From NCBI GenBank assembly GCA_023227695.1, contig JALNVE010000002.1, positions 1 to 64,000 of the forward strand: a DNA stretch of 64,000 nt, in the 5' to 3' direction. Shown piece after piece: positions 50,820 through 59,916 of the stretch. The stretch is from Paludibacteraceae bacterium (lineage in GTDB: Bacteria > Bacteroidota > Bacteroidia > Bacteroidales > Paludibacteraceae). The notes below the pieces were generated by a model that was not told the DNA's origin, ran no database searches, and saw only the letters and a list, made by a program, of their open reading frames with translations. How positions within the stretch are numbered: position 1 is the first letter of the stretch; the number at the start of each line of letters is the position of its first letter. The position numbers were made by a program, and so were the translations under genes.

Positions 50820-52034
50820 ATGAAAAAACTTACGAAAATAGACTATGATAGTCTTGAACATTTCTGGGAAACCTGTGGAAATAAAGAAACTTTAATTCTC
50901 CCGTTTGATTCTGCTTCAGCAGAATTTAAAACGATAAAGATTAGCGCCTTTAAAAACGGATATCTTCTTTCCGTGAAATCTTTATATGAAGTTGAAGCCA
51001 CTAAAATTTCTCAATATTCTTCCCATAAGGAATCTTCTCGGAAAACTGTTCCTGAATCAGAAGACCAAAAAGATGAAGTTTTTGAAACAATCCAAGGATT
51101 TGAAAAATATCATTCACCTTTATGTATGAAGGAAATCCTTGCTCTTATGTCTTCTGACCGTGCAGTTAACATATGGTTCAGCGGACCTTCCGGATGCGGG
51201 AAAACCACAGCCGCGAGGTACATCGCTGCCACTCTTGAACGGAAACTCTATAAGATTAATGGTGACGGTGGAACGACTGCGAATAGTTTTTTCGGTGCGA
51301 ATACCGTGGTGATCGATAAGGAGACAAAAGAAAATAAGATTGTTTTTTCTGACGGAATCGCCGTTAAGGCGATGCAAGAAGGTCTTGATGAAAATGGGAA
51401 TATCTGTGGATCTCCAGGGATTCTTTTTGTTGATGAAGCCGCAAGTCTGTCTCCTGGTGTCGGAATCGCTCTTAATTCTATTCTCGAAACGCGTTCACCG
51501 GTTCGCGAGATCACCCTTTCAGAAGACAACGGAAGAATTGTCAAAAGTCATCCCGGTTTTGTTATTATCCTAGCGGGAAACACGAACGGACTAGGAGCTT
51601 CATCTTCTAGTCAGCAACAGTATTCCGCTCAGCGTCGGGCTCTTGACGTTTCCATGATTCAGCGGATTACAGCGACCTTTCGCTTTGGATATGATAAAAA
51701 GGCAGAAAGTGAAATCATAAACAGCAATATTCTTGACTTTGAAACGGCTTCTAAATTTATGGAATTCAAAGATTGCATAAGAAAAGCGATGAAGGATGGA
51801 GAAATTCTTACGCCGTTTTCCACAACGAAGGTAATTGACATTTGTGATTCATTTAAGATGTTTTGTTTACAAAATGACAATTTTACGGCATTGGCCAATG
51901 CCGTAACGTGTTGCTACCTTGAATCAATCCTTCCAGATGAAGCATCGGTGGCGGATGAACTTTTCCGCGTCTTCTTCGGTTCAAAAGCGACAGATCTTGT
52001 AAAAAAAGATTATGAAAACTATGATTATATTTAA
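50820..52034 (+). CDS. CobS/MoxR-like AAA+ ATPase
   Basis: Walker A is GPSGCGKTT (about residue 125), Walker B is ILFVDEAASL (about 205), sensor 1 is IILAGNTNG, and the arginine region is SMIQRITATF. Its VWA partner is the gene just upstream. Together they form the second MoxR-VWA module of the window. AAAAGGAGTTT precedes the ATG. Confidence 0.82.
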   Translation: MKKLTKIDYDSLEHFWETCGNKETLILPFDSASAEFKTIKISAFKNGYLLSVKSLYEVEATKISQYSSHKESSRKTVPESEDQKDEVFETIQGFEKYHSPLCMKEILALMSSDRAVNIWFSGPSGCGKTTAARYIAATLERKLYKINGDGGTTANSFFGANTVVIDKETKENKIVFSDGIAVKAMQEGLDENGNICGSPGILFVDEAASLSPGVGIALNSILETRSPVREITLSEDNGRIVKSHPGFVIILAGNTNGLGASSSSQQQYSAQRRALDVSMIQRITATFRFGYDKKAESEIINSNILDFETASKFMEFKDCIRKAMKDGEILTPFSTTKVIDICDSFKMFCLQNDNFTALANAVTCCYLESILPDEASVADELFRVFFGSKATDLVKKDYENYDYI

Positions 52035-52051
52035 GAAGGGGGATATCCTGA

Positions 52052-52402
52052 ATGGAAGACAATAACAGATTTTCAATTTATGAAATGATAGGGAAGAAGA
52101 TTAATTTTACCCGACACGGCAAAACAGTTGGAGGGTTATGTCAACACGTCATCCGCTGGCCGCTAGATAACAGCATCCTGATTATAATTAATGGTTTAAC
52201 GTATCCTTTTCCAGAACCGACCAAGATAAATTCGGAAGAAGGGAAAATTTCTTTTCTCTATGGTTCTGGATCTTTTGATAATGAAAACGATCTTCTCGAA
52301 TTTTGCGGTGAAGCTTTAAATATTGAATGGGGAGAAGATATAAGGAAATCAATCGGGAGGGAAAAAAAATGCTTTGTGATTGATTTTATTATCGAACAAT
52401 AA
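52052..52402 (+). CDS. Hypothetical protein, 116 aa
   Basis: Mixed alpha/beta, with no motif recognised. GGGGGATATC precedes the ATG and it follows the CobS-like gene by 17 bases in the same operon. Confidence 0.55.
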   Translation: MEDNNRFSIYEMIGKKINFTRHGKTVGGLCQHVIRWPLDNSILIIINGLTYPFPEPTKINSEEGKISFLYGSGSFDNENDLLEFCGEALNIEWGEDIRKSIGREKKCFVIDFIIEQ

Positions 52403-52409
52403 TCCTGAA

Positions 52410-52754
52410 ATGGATAAAGACATGGCTAGCTTGAAAATAACAAACGATCTTCGCAAAGACATTATTAATCTTATAAATGACAATATTTTATTAATAAACG
52501 ATATCCGTTTTGAACTGTTCGTTTCTCTTAAAGAAATCAGAAAATCATTAGAAACGGAAGACGAGAAAGAATCTCTTTTAACTTCTGCGGAAGGACATGA
52601 AGAAAGACTATCTAATTTATATTGTTTAACGCAGAATCTATCATACCATAAATATTTCTTGGAAAACAGGAAAGAAACTGATGCGGAAGCAGAAAGCGTA
52701 TTAAAATGGTATGATAGAGTAAAGTCTATATTGAAGGAAGGACAATCCCCATGA
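52410..52754 (+). CDS. Hypothetical helical protein, 114 aa
   Basis: Charged and all-helical, possible coiled coil. The start at MDKDMASL (52410) avoids a long overlap with the upstream gene. The stop overlaps the RNA ligase start by four bases (ATGA). Confidence 0.5.
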   Translation: MDKDMASLKITNDLRKDIINLINDNILLINDIRFELFVSLKEIRKSLETEDEKESLLTSAEGHEERLSNLYCLTQNLSYHKYFLENRKETDAEAESVLKWYDRVKSILKEGQSP

Positions 52755-53911
52755 GAAATCTAGCAAGCATACAAAAGATATCTAGACTCGAAGAAATTCC
52801 AGAAGCAAAAAACGTTATCAAGGCTTTTGTTTTGGGATGGGAAATCGTTGTTAAAAAGAATGAATTTAAGCCTGGTGATTTATGTGTGTTCTTCGAAACA
52901 GACTCCTTGTTGCCAAAAGACAATACCGTATTCTCTTTTATGGAAAGTCGCAAGTTCCGGGTGAAAACAGTAAAGTTAGCAGGACAAATAAGTCAGGGAC
53001 TTGCATTGCCGATTTCCATGTTTCCGGAAATCGCTGATTCTGAAATAAAGGAAGGATTGGATCTTACAGAAAGACTTAAGATTGAAAAATATGAAAAGGA
53101 AGAAGAAACTTTTGTTGAACCTAAAATAAATATCAATTCTCATATACTTAAGTTCGTATTGAAATACAAGGTTATGAGGAAATTGATTCTCCCTTTTATT
53201 TCTAAATCGAAAAGGACTTTCCCGTCAAGGATTATTTCAGAGTCAGATGAAACCCGCATTCAATGTATGCCTGGAATTCTTGAAAAAGAGAAGGATTCCA
53301 TTTTCATTGCAACTGAAAAGCTAGAAGGTTGTAGCGCAACTTTTACGATCAACAGAACCTGTTTGTTCTGGACTTCGGTTAGTGTTTGTAGTCGGAAAAG
53401 AAACCTGCCAAGAAGTCAAAACATATGGTGGAATATGTATGATGACTATTGCATTCAATCCTATCTGAAATGGATTATAGCGCTTCTCGGTATGAACGTT
53501 AAGTCTGTCGGGATTCAGGGAGAAATCATCGGACCTAAGATTTGTAAAAATATCTATTCCCTAAAGGGACATGATTTGTATATTTATCGTCTGAAGATCA
53601 ATTATAGAAACGGGAATGTCAAGTTCCTTAACCATTATGAAATGCAAGACTTGTTTGAATCGATTCGAAAGGAATTCGGAATCTACGCAAAACTTAAAGT
53701 AGTTCCTGTCCTTTGGGAAGGAATTCTTAAAGGATTCAAGGACGTTAATGCCATTTTGGAATTCGCTAACGGATTTTCGAAACTAAAACAGGATCAGTTG
53801 CGTGAGGGACTGGTTTTCTCCAAACTGAGAGACCCGAGCGTAAGTTTTAAAGCTGTAAGCCGAGAATATCTTATTTGGAAGAATAAGAAAGAAGATGAAT
53901 TCAACATCTGA
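52751..53911 (+). CDS. RNA ligase (Rnl5/DRB0094-like)
   Basis: The nucleotidyltransferase motif I EKLEGCSATF (K-x-x-G, catalytic Lys at about residue 195), motif IIIa-like GIQGEIIGPK, motif IV REGLVF and motif V SFKAVS are in order. The N-terminal 110 residues form the beta-barrel domain typical of this ligase group (IVVKKNEFKPGDLCVFFE). It seals RNA ends and may repair cleaved tRNA or other RNA during infection. This is relevant because a tRNA nucleotidyltransferase is also present. Confidence 0.85.
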   Translation: MRNLASIQKISRLEEIPEAKNVIKAFVLGWEIVVKKNEFKPGDLCVFFETDSLLPKDNTVFSFMESRKFRVKTVKLAGQISQGLALPISMFPEIADSEIKEGLDLTERLKIEKYEKEEETFVEPKININSHILKFVLKYKVMRKLILPFISKSKRTFPSRIISESDETRIQCMPGILEKEKDSIFIATEKLEGCSATFTINRTCLFWTSVSVCSRKRNLPRSQNIWWNMYDDYCIQSYLKWIIALLGMNVKSVGIQGEIIGPKICKNIYSLKGHDLYIYRLKINYRNGNVKFLNHYEMQDLFESIRKEFGIYAKLKVVPVLWEGILKGFKDVNAILEFANGFSKLKQDQLREGLVFSKLRDPSVSFKAVSREYLIWKNKKEDEFNI

Positions 53912-54188
53912 CATTGATAAAATCCTTAAAAGGTACAAAATAGTTTTGACGGAAGGGATCGTCAAAGAAATACCCATAAATGATAAATATTTTCATTTAG
54001 ACGACACCGGAGGTTTTATATTCTGCCGATGGAGTGACAATATATATATTATCTCACATCCTTCAAAGGGAAGAGGGTGGTATCCCAAATCGGACTTTGA
54101 ACACCTCCTTTTAAGTTCTATATGCGATGGATTGATTGAAAAAACAAAAGGAATTTTCGCCTTCGGGACATATGCGAATTTTATTTAA
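53895..54188 (+). CDS. Hypothetical protein, 97 aa
   Basis: Small soluble beta-rich protein (GGFIFCRWSDNIYIISHPSK). It overlaps the RNA ligase end by 17 bases. No family is recognised. Confidence 0.5.
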   Translation: MNSTSDIDKILKRYKIVLTEGIVKEIPINDKYFHLDDTGGFIFCRWSDNIYIISHPSKGRGWYPKSDFEHLLLSSICDGLIEKTKGIFAFGTYANFI

Positions 54189-54209
54189 TTCAGATTACCA
54201 AATACAAAC

Positions 54210-55088
54210 ATGAAGATTAATATTTATACATCATTGAATGGGGTTGGCCTTGAGAAAGATGCAAGTTTATTAATCAAGTTATTGTCTGGTTGCGGGTATG
54301 AAATCCACGTCTTTGATCGGAAAAGGAGTCAAAGAGGGAATAGGGCTGATATACAGATTCATCTTGAAATTCCAAGATATGACTGTATTCAGTTGTCTAA
54401 AAGGAATATTTTAATCCCAAACCCAGAATGGTTCTATCCTAATTGGAAAGATGGTTTACTGAAGTTTAAGGAAATCTGGTGCAAGACGCTGGATTCTTTC
54501 AAAATCTTTCAGAAACTTCACCAATCTTGTGTTCTAACCGGTTTCATAAGCCAAGACTTTTACTTGCCTGAAATCAGAAAAGAAAAGAAGCTGATTCATA
54601 TTTCAGGATATTCAAAAACCAAGGGCACTCTTGAAATAATTAAAGCATACCGGCGCGACAAAAATCTCCCGAAGTGTCTTTTTGTCGGTACGAGTGAATG
54701 GGATGTCTCTGGGTGTAATATAGAACAGTTGGGAAGAGTGTCAGAATCTGATTTAAAACGCTTGATGAATGAGAATTTAATACACCTATGTCCTAGCTAT
54801 TATGAAGGATGGGGACATTATTTACATGAAGCCGCGAGCACAGGTGCTATTGTAATCACAACGGACGCGCCGCCGATGTCAGAATTCTTCAAGACGCATC
54901 TGGTAAGGGTTTCTCACACGTCGAAAATGAATTCAGCGATAATGTCTTATCCTGATTCAGAATCGATTGCATTACTAATACGTGAAGTAATGCAATCAGA
55001 TTTCCTATTAGAAACAGGAATGTACAACAGGAATCAATTTTTAGAAAGAAACACGGCAAGCGAATCGGCGATATTATTAGGAATTTGA
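54210..55088 (+). CDS. Glycosyltransferase, GT-B fold (GT4-like)
   Basis: The C-terminal half has SGYSKTKGTLEIIKAYRR and PSYYEGWGHYLHEAASTGAI, the donor-binding E-G-x-x-x-x-x-x-E-A region of GT4-type retaining enzymes. The N-terminal half has a Rossmann start (MKINIYTSLNGVGLEKDA). It presumably transfers a sugar from a nucleotide donor. It is the first gene of a six-gene glycan cluster. Confidence 0.78.
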   Translation: MKINIYTSLNGVGLEKDASLLIKLLSGCGYEIHVFDRKRSQRGNRADIQIHLEIPRYDCIQLSKRNILIPNPEWFYPNWKDGLLKFKEIWCKTLDSFKIFQKLHQSCVLTGFISQDFYLPEIRKEKKLIHISGYSKTKGTLEIIKAYRRDKNLPKCLFVGTSEWDVSGCNIEQLGRVSESDLKRLMNENLIHLCPSYYEGWGHYLHEAASTGAIVITTDAPPMSEFFKTHLVRVSHTSKMNSAIMSYPDSESIALLIREVMQSDFLLETGMYNRNQFLERNTASESAILLGI

Positions 55089-55092
55089 ACAC

Positions 55093-56388
55093 ATGAAAAT
55101 AATTATTCTATGGGCGACTTGTAGACCAGATATTTTTAAATCGACACATCAGCACTGGATCGAAAATTCTTCTGGTTTTTATGAAATCGAGACACGTGTC
55201 GCTGTTGATACGCAAGAACAAAAAGAAAAAATTTCCGGATTTGATGTCATTGTAGTTAAAGGGGAACAGAAAGGAGTCTGTTTCCCGTCTTATTGTCTTT
55301 CCAAAAACCTTGAAGCAGAAGATTCTGATATTGTTATCCTCGCCAGTGATGATTTCTTTCCACCGAATAATTGGGATAAAACCATTATCAACCTTATCGG
55401 GAAAGACAAGGATTGTGTTCTGTTGGTAAATGATGGAATACAAAAATATCCGGCTAGGGTAATTACCTTTCCGATAATGACTTTTTCCGCACTGAAGAAG
55501 ATGAAGAAGATTATATATAACCCCGTTTACAGTCACATGTCAAGTGATTGTGAACTCTATGTAATCGCTGAAAGAATGTGTATATTAAAAGACGTAAGAA
55601 AATCCTGCAAAGAAATTTTTGAGCACAGGCATTATTGTAATGGGAAAAGAGAAAGAGACGAAGTCGATAAGGCTCTAGATTATTCTTATTCTTCAGGAAC
55701 AGAACTATTCCGTTCCAGAATGAAGAAAAACGTTTGTCGGCTTCTCCAAGTAGATCCTTCTATAGAAGATAAGGCTTCTCATTATTCTTTGTCTTATAGT
55801 AAACAGGGTAAAAACAACGTTCCCGACATTCGACTTTCTATATTGATATGTTCTGTTAAACAAAGACAGGACTTACTTAAACGATTATTGGAATCCCTTC
55901 AGAAGCAAAAGACACCAGAAATAGAAATTTTGACAGAAGTTGATGACGGTAATATTAAAATCGGGAAGAAGAGAAATATGCTTCTTGAAAAAGCGAAGGG
56001 AGACTATCTCTGCTTCATAGATGATGATGATTTAGTGAGTGAAGATTATGTTAAGAAAATATTGTCTGCAATTCATAATAATCCTGATTGTTGCTCCTTA
56101 GAGGGGATTTACACCGTTGATGGTAAAAACCCGACTAGATTTATTCATTCCGTTGATTATAACAAATGGGAAACTGTAACTGAAAACGGTGAAACGGTCT
56201 ACCTAAGATGTCCAAATCACTTAAACGCAGTAAAAAGGGAACTGGCAGTCATTGTCGGATTTAAAGATGAACTTTCACAAGGAGAAGATAGGGATTATTC
56301 AGAACGACTTCTTCCTTTATTAAAAACTGAATCTAAAATCAACGGTTCAATATATAAATATTTATTCATATCAAAAAACAGGAGATAA
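55093..56388 (+). CDS. Tandem GT-A glycosyltransferase (GT2-like)
   Basis: Two GT-A-like units appear in one chain. Residues 1-220 have ILASDDFFPP as a D-x-D-type site. Residues 250-431 form a clear GT2 domain: ILICSVKQRQDLLKRLLESL, then YLCFIDDDDLVSEDYV (D-x-D) and GEDRDYSERLL (general-base region). A dual transferase that adds two sugars is possible. It follows the GT4-like gene by four bases. Confidence 0.75.
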   Translation: MKIIILWATCRPDIFKSTHQHWIENSSGFYEIETRVAVDTQEQKEKISGFDVIVVKGEQKGVCFPSYCLSKNLEAEDSDIVILASDDFFPPNNWDKTIINLIGKDKDCVLLVNDGIQKYPARVITFPIMTFSALKKMKKIIYNPVYSHMSSDCELYVIAERMCILKDVRKSCKEIFEHRHYCNGKRERDEVDKALDYSYSSGTELFRSRMKKNVCRLLQVDPSIEDKASHYSLSYSKQGKNNVPDIRLSILICSVKQRQDLLKRLLESLQKQKTPEIEILTEVDDGNIKIGKKRNMLLEKAKGDYLCFIDDDDLVSEDYVKKILSAIHNNPDCCSLEGIYTVDGKNPTRFIHSVDYNKWETVTENGETVYLRCPNHLNAVKRELAVIVGFKDELSQGEDRDYSERLLPLLKTESKINGSIYKYLFISKNRR

Positions 56389-56389
56389 A

Positions 56390-56983
56390 ATGTATTCACA
56401 AAACAATGAAGAACAGATAATTCTAAAATGCCTTGAAGATGCAGGTTCTTCAAAATTTATAGAGATAGGCGCTTATGATCCCTTTAAATTTTCGAACACA
56501 AGGCGGCTGGTTGAACTTGGATGGGAAGGTGTTTATGTTGAACCTTCTACTCCTTGTTACGCAAAATTTCAAAAGGAATACCAGAATAATCCTAAAATTA
56601 TGCTCTATCCGTTTGCTGTCGGGAAAGAAAAGGGGAACGTGTTGTTTTACGAATCTGCGGATGCCATAAGTACAACTTCTAAACCCTGGAAAGAATTATG
56701 GGAAAATGGTTCTAAAAGTCAGTTTATTGAAAAAAGGGTAGATGTGATAACAGGAGAAGACCTTTATTCTCTTTGCGGTCAAGGGTCTGTCTTTTTAAAT
56801 ATAGATACGGAAGACACGAACATAGATGTCCTAAATTCATTCAGGGAAGAAACGATTTCTAAATTTAGGTTGATATGTATAGAACATCAGGGAAAACTTC
56901 GATATTTAAGAACCTATTTCAAAAAGATCGGATTTAGAGAAGTTCTTTTAAATAATGAGAATTTCATTTTTCAAAAGGTATAA
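56390..56983 (+). CDS. FkbM-family methyltransferase
   Basis: The SAM-binding start FIEIGAYDPFKFSNTRRLVE and YVEPSTPCYAKF match the FkbM pattern. NIDTEDTNIDVL and ICIEHQGK follow, as in the family. FkbM enzymes O-methylate sugars and other small molecules. In this cluster it would cap a glycan. AGGAGATAAA precedes the ATG. Confidence 0.8.
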   Translation: MYSQNNEEQIILKCLEDAGSSKFIEIGAYDPFKFSNTRRLVELGWEGVYVEPSTPCYAKFQKEYQNNPKIMLYPFAVGKEKGNVLFYESADAISTTSKPWKELWENGSKSQFIEKRVDVITGEDLYSLCGQGSVFLNIDTEDTNIDVLNSFREETISKFRLICIEHQGKLRYLRTYFKKIGFREVLLNNENFIFQKV

Positions 56984-57730
56984 ATGGAATATATTTTTGC
57001 AAATTGGTGTCTTTCTAGCAATGTCGGAGACCAGCTTACCCCTTATCTTGTGGAAAAAATTTCTGGTAAGAAATGTGTTTTCTGTGATCAAAACAGCCGG
57101 GTTTTGAAATATGTCGTCGTTGGAAGTATTCTAAATTGGGAAATCAAAAACGCTGTTTTTTGGGGTACAGGGATTGCAGATTCAAAAGACAACATCGGAA
57201 TAAAAGACATCCGTTCTGTGCGCGGATATATATCAAAAACAGCCGCAATGAATTTCGGAAATGACTGTTATACCGCAAGTGTAGGAGATCCTGCTTTAAT
57301 CCTTCCGAAGATATATTCATCAGATGTCAAGAAAACTAATTCTTTGGCGATTGTCCCTCATTATATAGATTTGGAATATTTTGTTTCCAAGTTCGGAAGC
57401 CGTATAAGGATAATAAATCCTCTACAGTCTGTTGAAAACTTTATCGATGAAATTTGTTCATGCGAGTCAATCCTTTCTTCGTCTCTTCATGGTTTGATAA
57501 TCGCGGAAGCCTATGGCGTAAAAACAAGGTGGGTGAAATTCGGGAATCGTATCGGCGGCGACGGAACGAAATTTAGAGACCACTATTCATCGATAAACAC
57601 AGTACAAGAATGTCTTGATCTATCTGAATTCAACGGGAAATTTGAAGAAATAGAATCGACTAGGAAGAAGATACCTGATGATTTGGTGTCACGAATGTTG
57701 GAAACTTGTCCTTTCAGGGGAAAAATATGA
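56984..57730 (+). CDS. Polysaccharide pyruvyl transferase family protein
   Basis: Family motifs are seen in order: SSNVGDQL near the N-terminus, VRGYISKTA, SVGDPALILP, and SSSLHGLIIAEAYGV near the C-terminus. These enzymes add pyruvate ketals from phosphoenolpyruvate to sugars, introducing a negative charge. It starts directly after the FkbM stop, with AAAAGG upstream. Rare in phages in my experience. Confidence 0.82.
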   Translation: MEYIFANWCLSSNVGDQLTPYLVEKISGKKCVFCDQNSRVLKYVVVGSILNWEIKNAVFWGTGIADSKDNIGIKDIRSVRGYISKTAAMNFGNDCYTASVGDPALILPKIYSSDVKKTNSLAIVPHYIDLEYFVSKFGSRIRIINPLQSVENFIDEICSCESILSSSLHGLIIAEAYGVKTRWVKFGNRIGGDGTKFRDHYSSINTVQECLDLSEFNGKFEEIESTRKKIPDDLVSRMLETCPFRGKI

Positions 57731-58593
57731 ATACTGTTGTAATACCGTGTTTCAATCGTTCGGAATATCTTGAACTCTGCCTTGAATTTATAATGAAAGC
57801 TGACGGATGGAATGAATTAAAATATATCTTCGCTACCGACATCGGAGTTACAAGTCAAGTACTTGGGGTAATAAACAGATTCAAAGGAAGCTGTTACCTT
57901 GTTTCCCCGGATTCACATAATTTTAAAATAGGGAAACAGTCAAAGAATGTCATTACAGGTTTGCTTTCAGAACATTGTAAAGAAGCGGATCACGTTTTTT
58001 ACATAGAGGATGATGTTTTCATCGGAAAAGACTTTTTCACTTTTGGTGAAGCTATCATCAAGAAAACAAATTCCTTCGCCGTTATCCTTTCTAAAAACGC
58101 AAACGGAAAAGATTCAGTTTGTGAAGACATCAATTCCTATTATTGTAAGACGGACAATCAGTATCAGGGAATCGGCGTTTGTTTTAATAACGTATTTTTA
58201 AAGAAATACCTATCACCTCATAATGAAGCAAAATATTTTGCAAATCCATTGAAATACATTTTAGGGGTTTTCCCTAAAAGCAAACTAAACGCGTCTTTCT
58301 GTGAACAGGACGGTTTGATACGCCGGATAATTGAAGAAAACAAACTAAAGGTCGCTTTTGCACACGTTCCTAGATGTTTTCATGCTGGGTTTTACGGATA
58401 TCATAGAAACCCCAAAGGGATAGATGTTTATAAGATGACATCAGAACAAAGGAAAGCAACCATCTTGAAAAACGCATTTGACATTGATTCTCTTAGAGAA
58501 ATAGTAAAGGAAGAAGGGATGATTAATGACAGTCTTCCTGTCGATTTGGAAACAAGTCACAATGATTGCTATGAAGTCAGTATTGAACATTAA
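57727..58593 (+). CDS. GT-A glycosyltransferase-like protein
   Basis: The N-terminus NTVVIPCFNRSEYLELCLEF is the GT2 opening, and VFYIEDDVFIGKDFF at about residue 98 supplies the D-x-D-type metal site. The middle has SKNANGKDSVCEDIN and a probable acceptor region. The start at 57727 overlaps the previous stop (ATGA) and has GGGGAAAA upstream. Confidence 0.75.
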   Translation: MNTVVIPCFNRSEYLELCLEFIMKADGWNELKYIFATDIGVTSQVLGVINRFKGSCYLVSPDSHNFKIGKQSKNVITGLLSEHCKEADHVFYIEDDVFIGKDFFTFGEAIIKKTNSFAVILSKNANGKDSVCEDINSYYCKTDNQYQGIGVCFNNVFLKKYLSPHNEAKYFANPLKYILGVFPKSKLNASFCEQDGLIRRIIEENKLKVAFAHVPRCFHAGFYGYHRNPKGIDVYKMTSEQRKATILKNAFDIDSLREIVKEEGMINDSLPVDLETSHNDCYEVSIEH

Positions 58594-58602
58594 GACAAAG
58601 AC

Positions 58603-59142
58603 ATGAGTTGTATACAGCAAATAATGGCAGAACAGGCAATTGAAGAAATTGGATTAAAAAAAGAAGTAAGGATTAGCCATGCTGAAGATGTAAGGACGTG
58701 GATAGGGGAAAAAGAATATAGACTTGTATTTCCTAGACGTTTACTTAATTATGACTGTTCTAAGAAAGATATCGATATTCTTTTCGTAGGACTGATAACG
58801 GATAAGAGAAAAGCCTTCCTTTCTCCTTTCAAAGGGAAAGCGGTGATTAAAGAATCCTTTAATGGAAGGAATGACAAGGTTAAGGGAAATGACAACGGAT
58901 ATTTTGAACTCATGGCAAGATCAAAATTCGTCCTATGTCCAGACGGAGATTTTACTTGGACATATCGTTTTTTTGAAGCTGTAATATTTAAGGCAATTCC
59001 GATAATTCAAAACGATTCTTGTTTGTACTCTGGTTATCACTTCTTTAAATCAAGTGACAAACTTGAATATGACTTGATGAAAACAGAAAGGAATTTAAAT
59101 AAAATCATTTCTCAGATGTTTCTTCCGGAAATTGATAAATAA
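58603..59142 (+). CDS. Exostosin-like glycosyltransferase
   Basis: ARSKFVLCPDGDFTWTYRFF with EAVIFKAIPIIQND is the exostosin (GT47-type) donor-site pattern. At 179 residues it is short, carrying mainly the C-terminal half of that fold. Its 3' end overlaps the convergent minus-strand gene by 38 bases. Confidence 0.68.
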   Translation: MSCIQQIMAEQAIEEIGLKKEVRISHAEDVRTWIGEKEYRLVFPRRLLNYDCSKKDIDILFVGLITDKRKAFLSPFKGKAVIKESFNGRNDKVKGNDNGYFELMARSKFVLCPDGDFTWTYRFFEAVIFKAIPIIQNDSCLYSGYHFFKSSDKLEYDLMKTERNLNKIISQMFLPEIDK

Positions 59143-59695
59143 CCTTAAAGTCCAGACTTTCAAGGAAAGATTCTGCCAAAAAGGCGGGTTTCCCTTTTAA
59201 AATTCCGAATAACAGTTTCGGAATTTTTTTGTCTATATTAAGACCATAGTAACATCTAGCTCCGAATTCATGACAATACATTTTATTGTTCCATGTTTCG
59301 AAATTGAAGTCATAGGGTGTTCCCAAATACTTGTAAGCGCGTTCTATTGCCTGTTCCTGCCTTCCGGAAGGCCGAAGGATACAGAATATGTCACAACGCA
59401 GGAAGTCTATCACATCGATTTCTGACACCCCTTCCGCGACAGCATGTATCATCTTCCCGTCTCCGACGTACAATCCCGTATGGCTATATTTTCCTGGGAT
59501 GAAAAGAGAGTCAAGATAGTCAGAATATCCTCTTAAAATTATGTCGCCTGGTTCCAGAACGCCTATGGCTTCCCTTGTTTGTTTCCCCTTTGCTTTATAA
59601 GTCACAGGGCAATAAACCATAAACGGTGGGTATTTATAAACCTTGATATCTCCGAAAATCGTAAGGAATTTGGCTTTCAAATCGTAAAAATTCAT
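59105..59695 (-). CDS. Permuted NlpC/P60-type cysteine hydrolase
   Basis: LEPGDIILRGYSDYLDS, then KYSHTGLYVGDGKMIHAV (catalytic His) and NKMYCHEFGARCYYG (catalytic Cys) give the circularly permuted NlpC/P60 (YiiX-like) order with His before Cys. Such enzymes are peptidases or lipid-acting hydrolases. The start at 59695 follows AGGAGG. A weak T-tract/GATA motif and TATAAATA lie upstream. It is the only minus-strand gene in this part of the window. Confidence 0.72.
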   Translation of the reverse strand: MNFYDLKAKFLTIFGDIKVYKYPPFMVYCPVTYKAKGKQTREAIGVLEPGDIILRGYSDYLDSLFIPGKYSHTGLYVGDGKMIHAVAEGVSEIDVIDFLRCDIFCILRPSGRQEQAIERAYKYLGTPYDFNFETWNNKMYCHEFGARCYYGLNIDKKIPKLLFGILKGKPAFLAESFLESLDFKVIYQFPEETSEK

Positions 59696-59748
59696 ATCTT
59701 GTCCTCCTATGTATTTATATTTTATCAAGAAAAGGTGTCGCCATAGAC

Positions 59749-59777
59749 TTGACAATATTCGTGAAGCAGGATATAGT
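59749..59777 (+). promoter_or_regulatory. Sigma-70-type promoter, leaderless for the next small gene
   Basis: TTGACA (59749-59754) and TATAGT (59772-59777), 17-base spacer. The expected start of transcription falls at or next to the ATG at 59785. Confidence 0.75.
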
Positions 59778-59784
59778 ATATGGC

Positions 59785-59916
59785 ATGAAAACAAAGACAC
59801 AAAAGGGTTCTCCCGTAAAACACATTCGGAAGAAATGGGTTGTGAACCCTCGCACCCGCGTAAAGGAATCTGAAAAGAAGTATAAGAGGGAAAAGAAAGT
59901 CGAGGTATATGAGTGA
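59785..59916 (+). CDS. Small basic protein, 43 aa
   Basis: The ATG lies about seven bases after the -10 box, so the message would be leaderless. The product is strongly basic (KKWVVNPRTRVKESEKKYKR), suggesting nucleic-acid or polymerase binding. The stop overlaps the GTG of the next gene as GTGA with GAGG inside the frame, so it couples translation of the phosphatase gene. Confidence 0.5.
   Translation: MKTKTQKGSPVKHIRKKWVVNPRTRVKESEKKYKREKKVEVYE

Noticed and set aside
34639..52034. Cobalamin biosynthesis genes
   Set aside because: The CobT/CobS resemblance reflects the general VWA-MoxR architecture; no other cobalamin genes are present.
59105..59720. T4-type late promoter TATAAATA upstream of the NlpC/P60-like gene
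   Set aside because: A single convincing occurrence before a gene; other copies fall inside genes, so it is not a genome-wide signal here.
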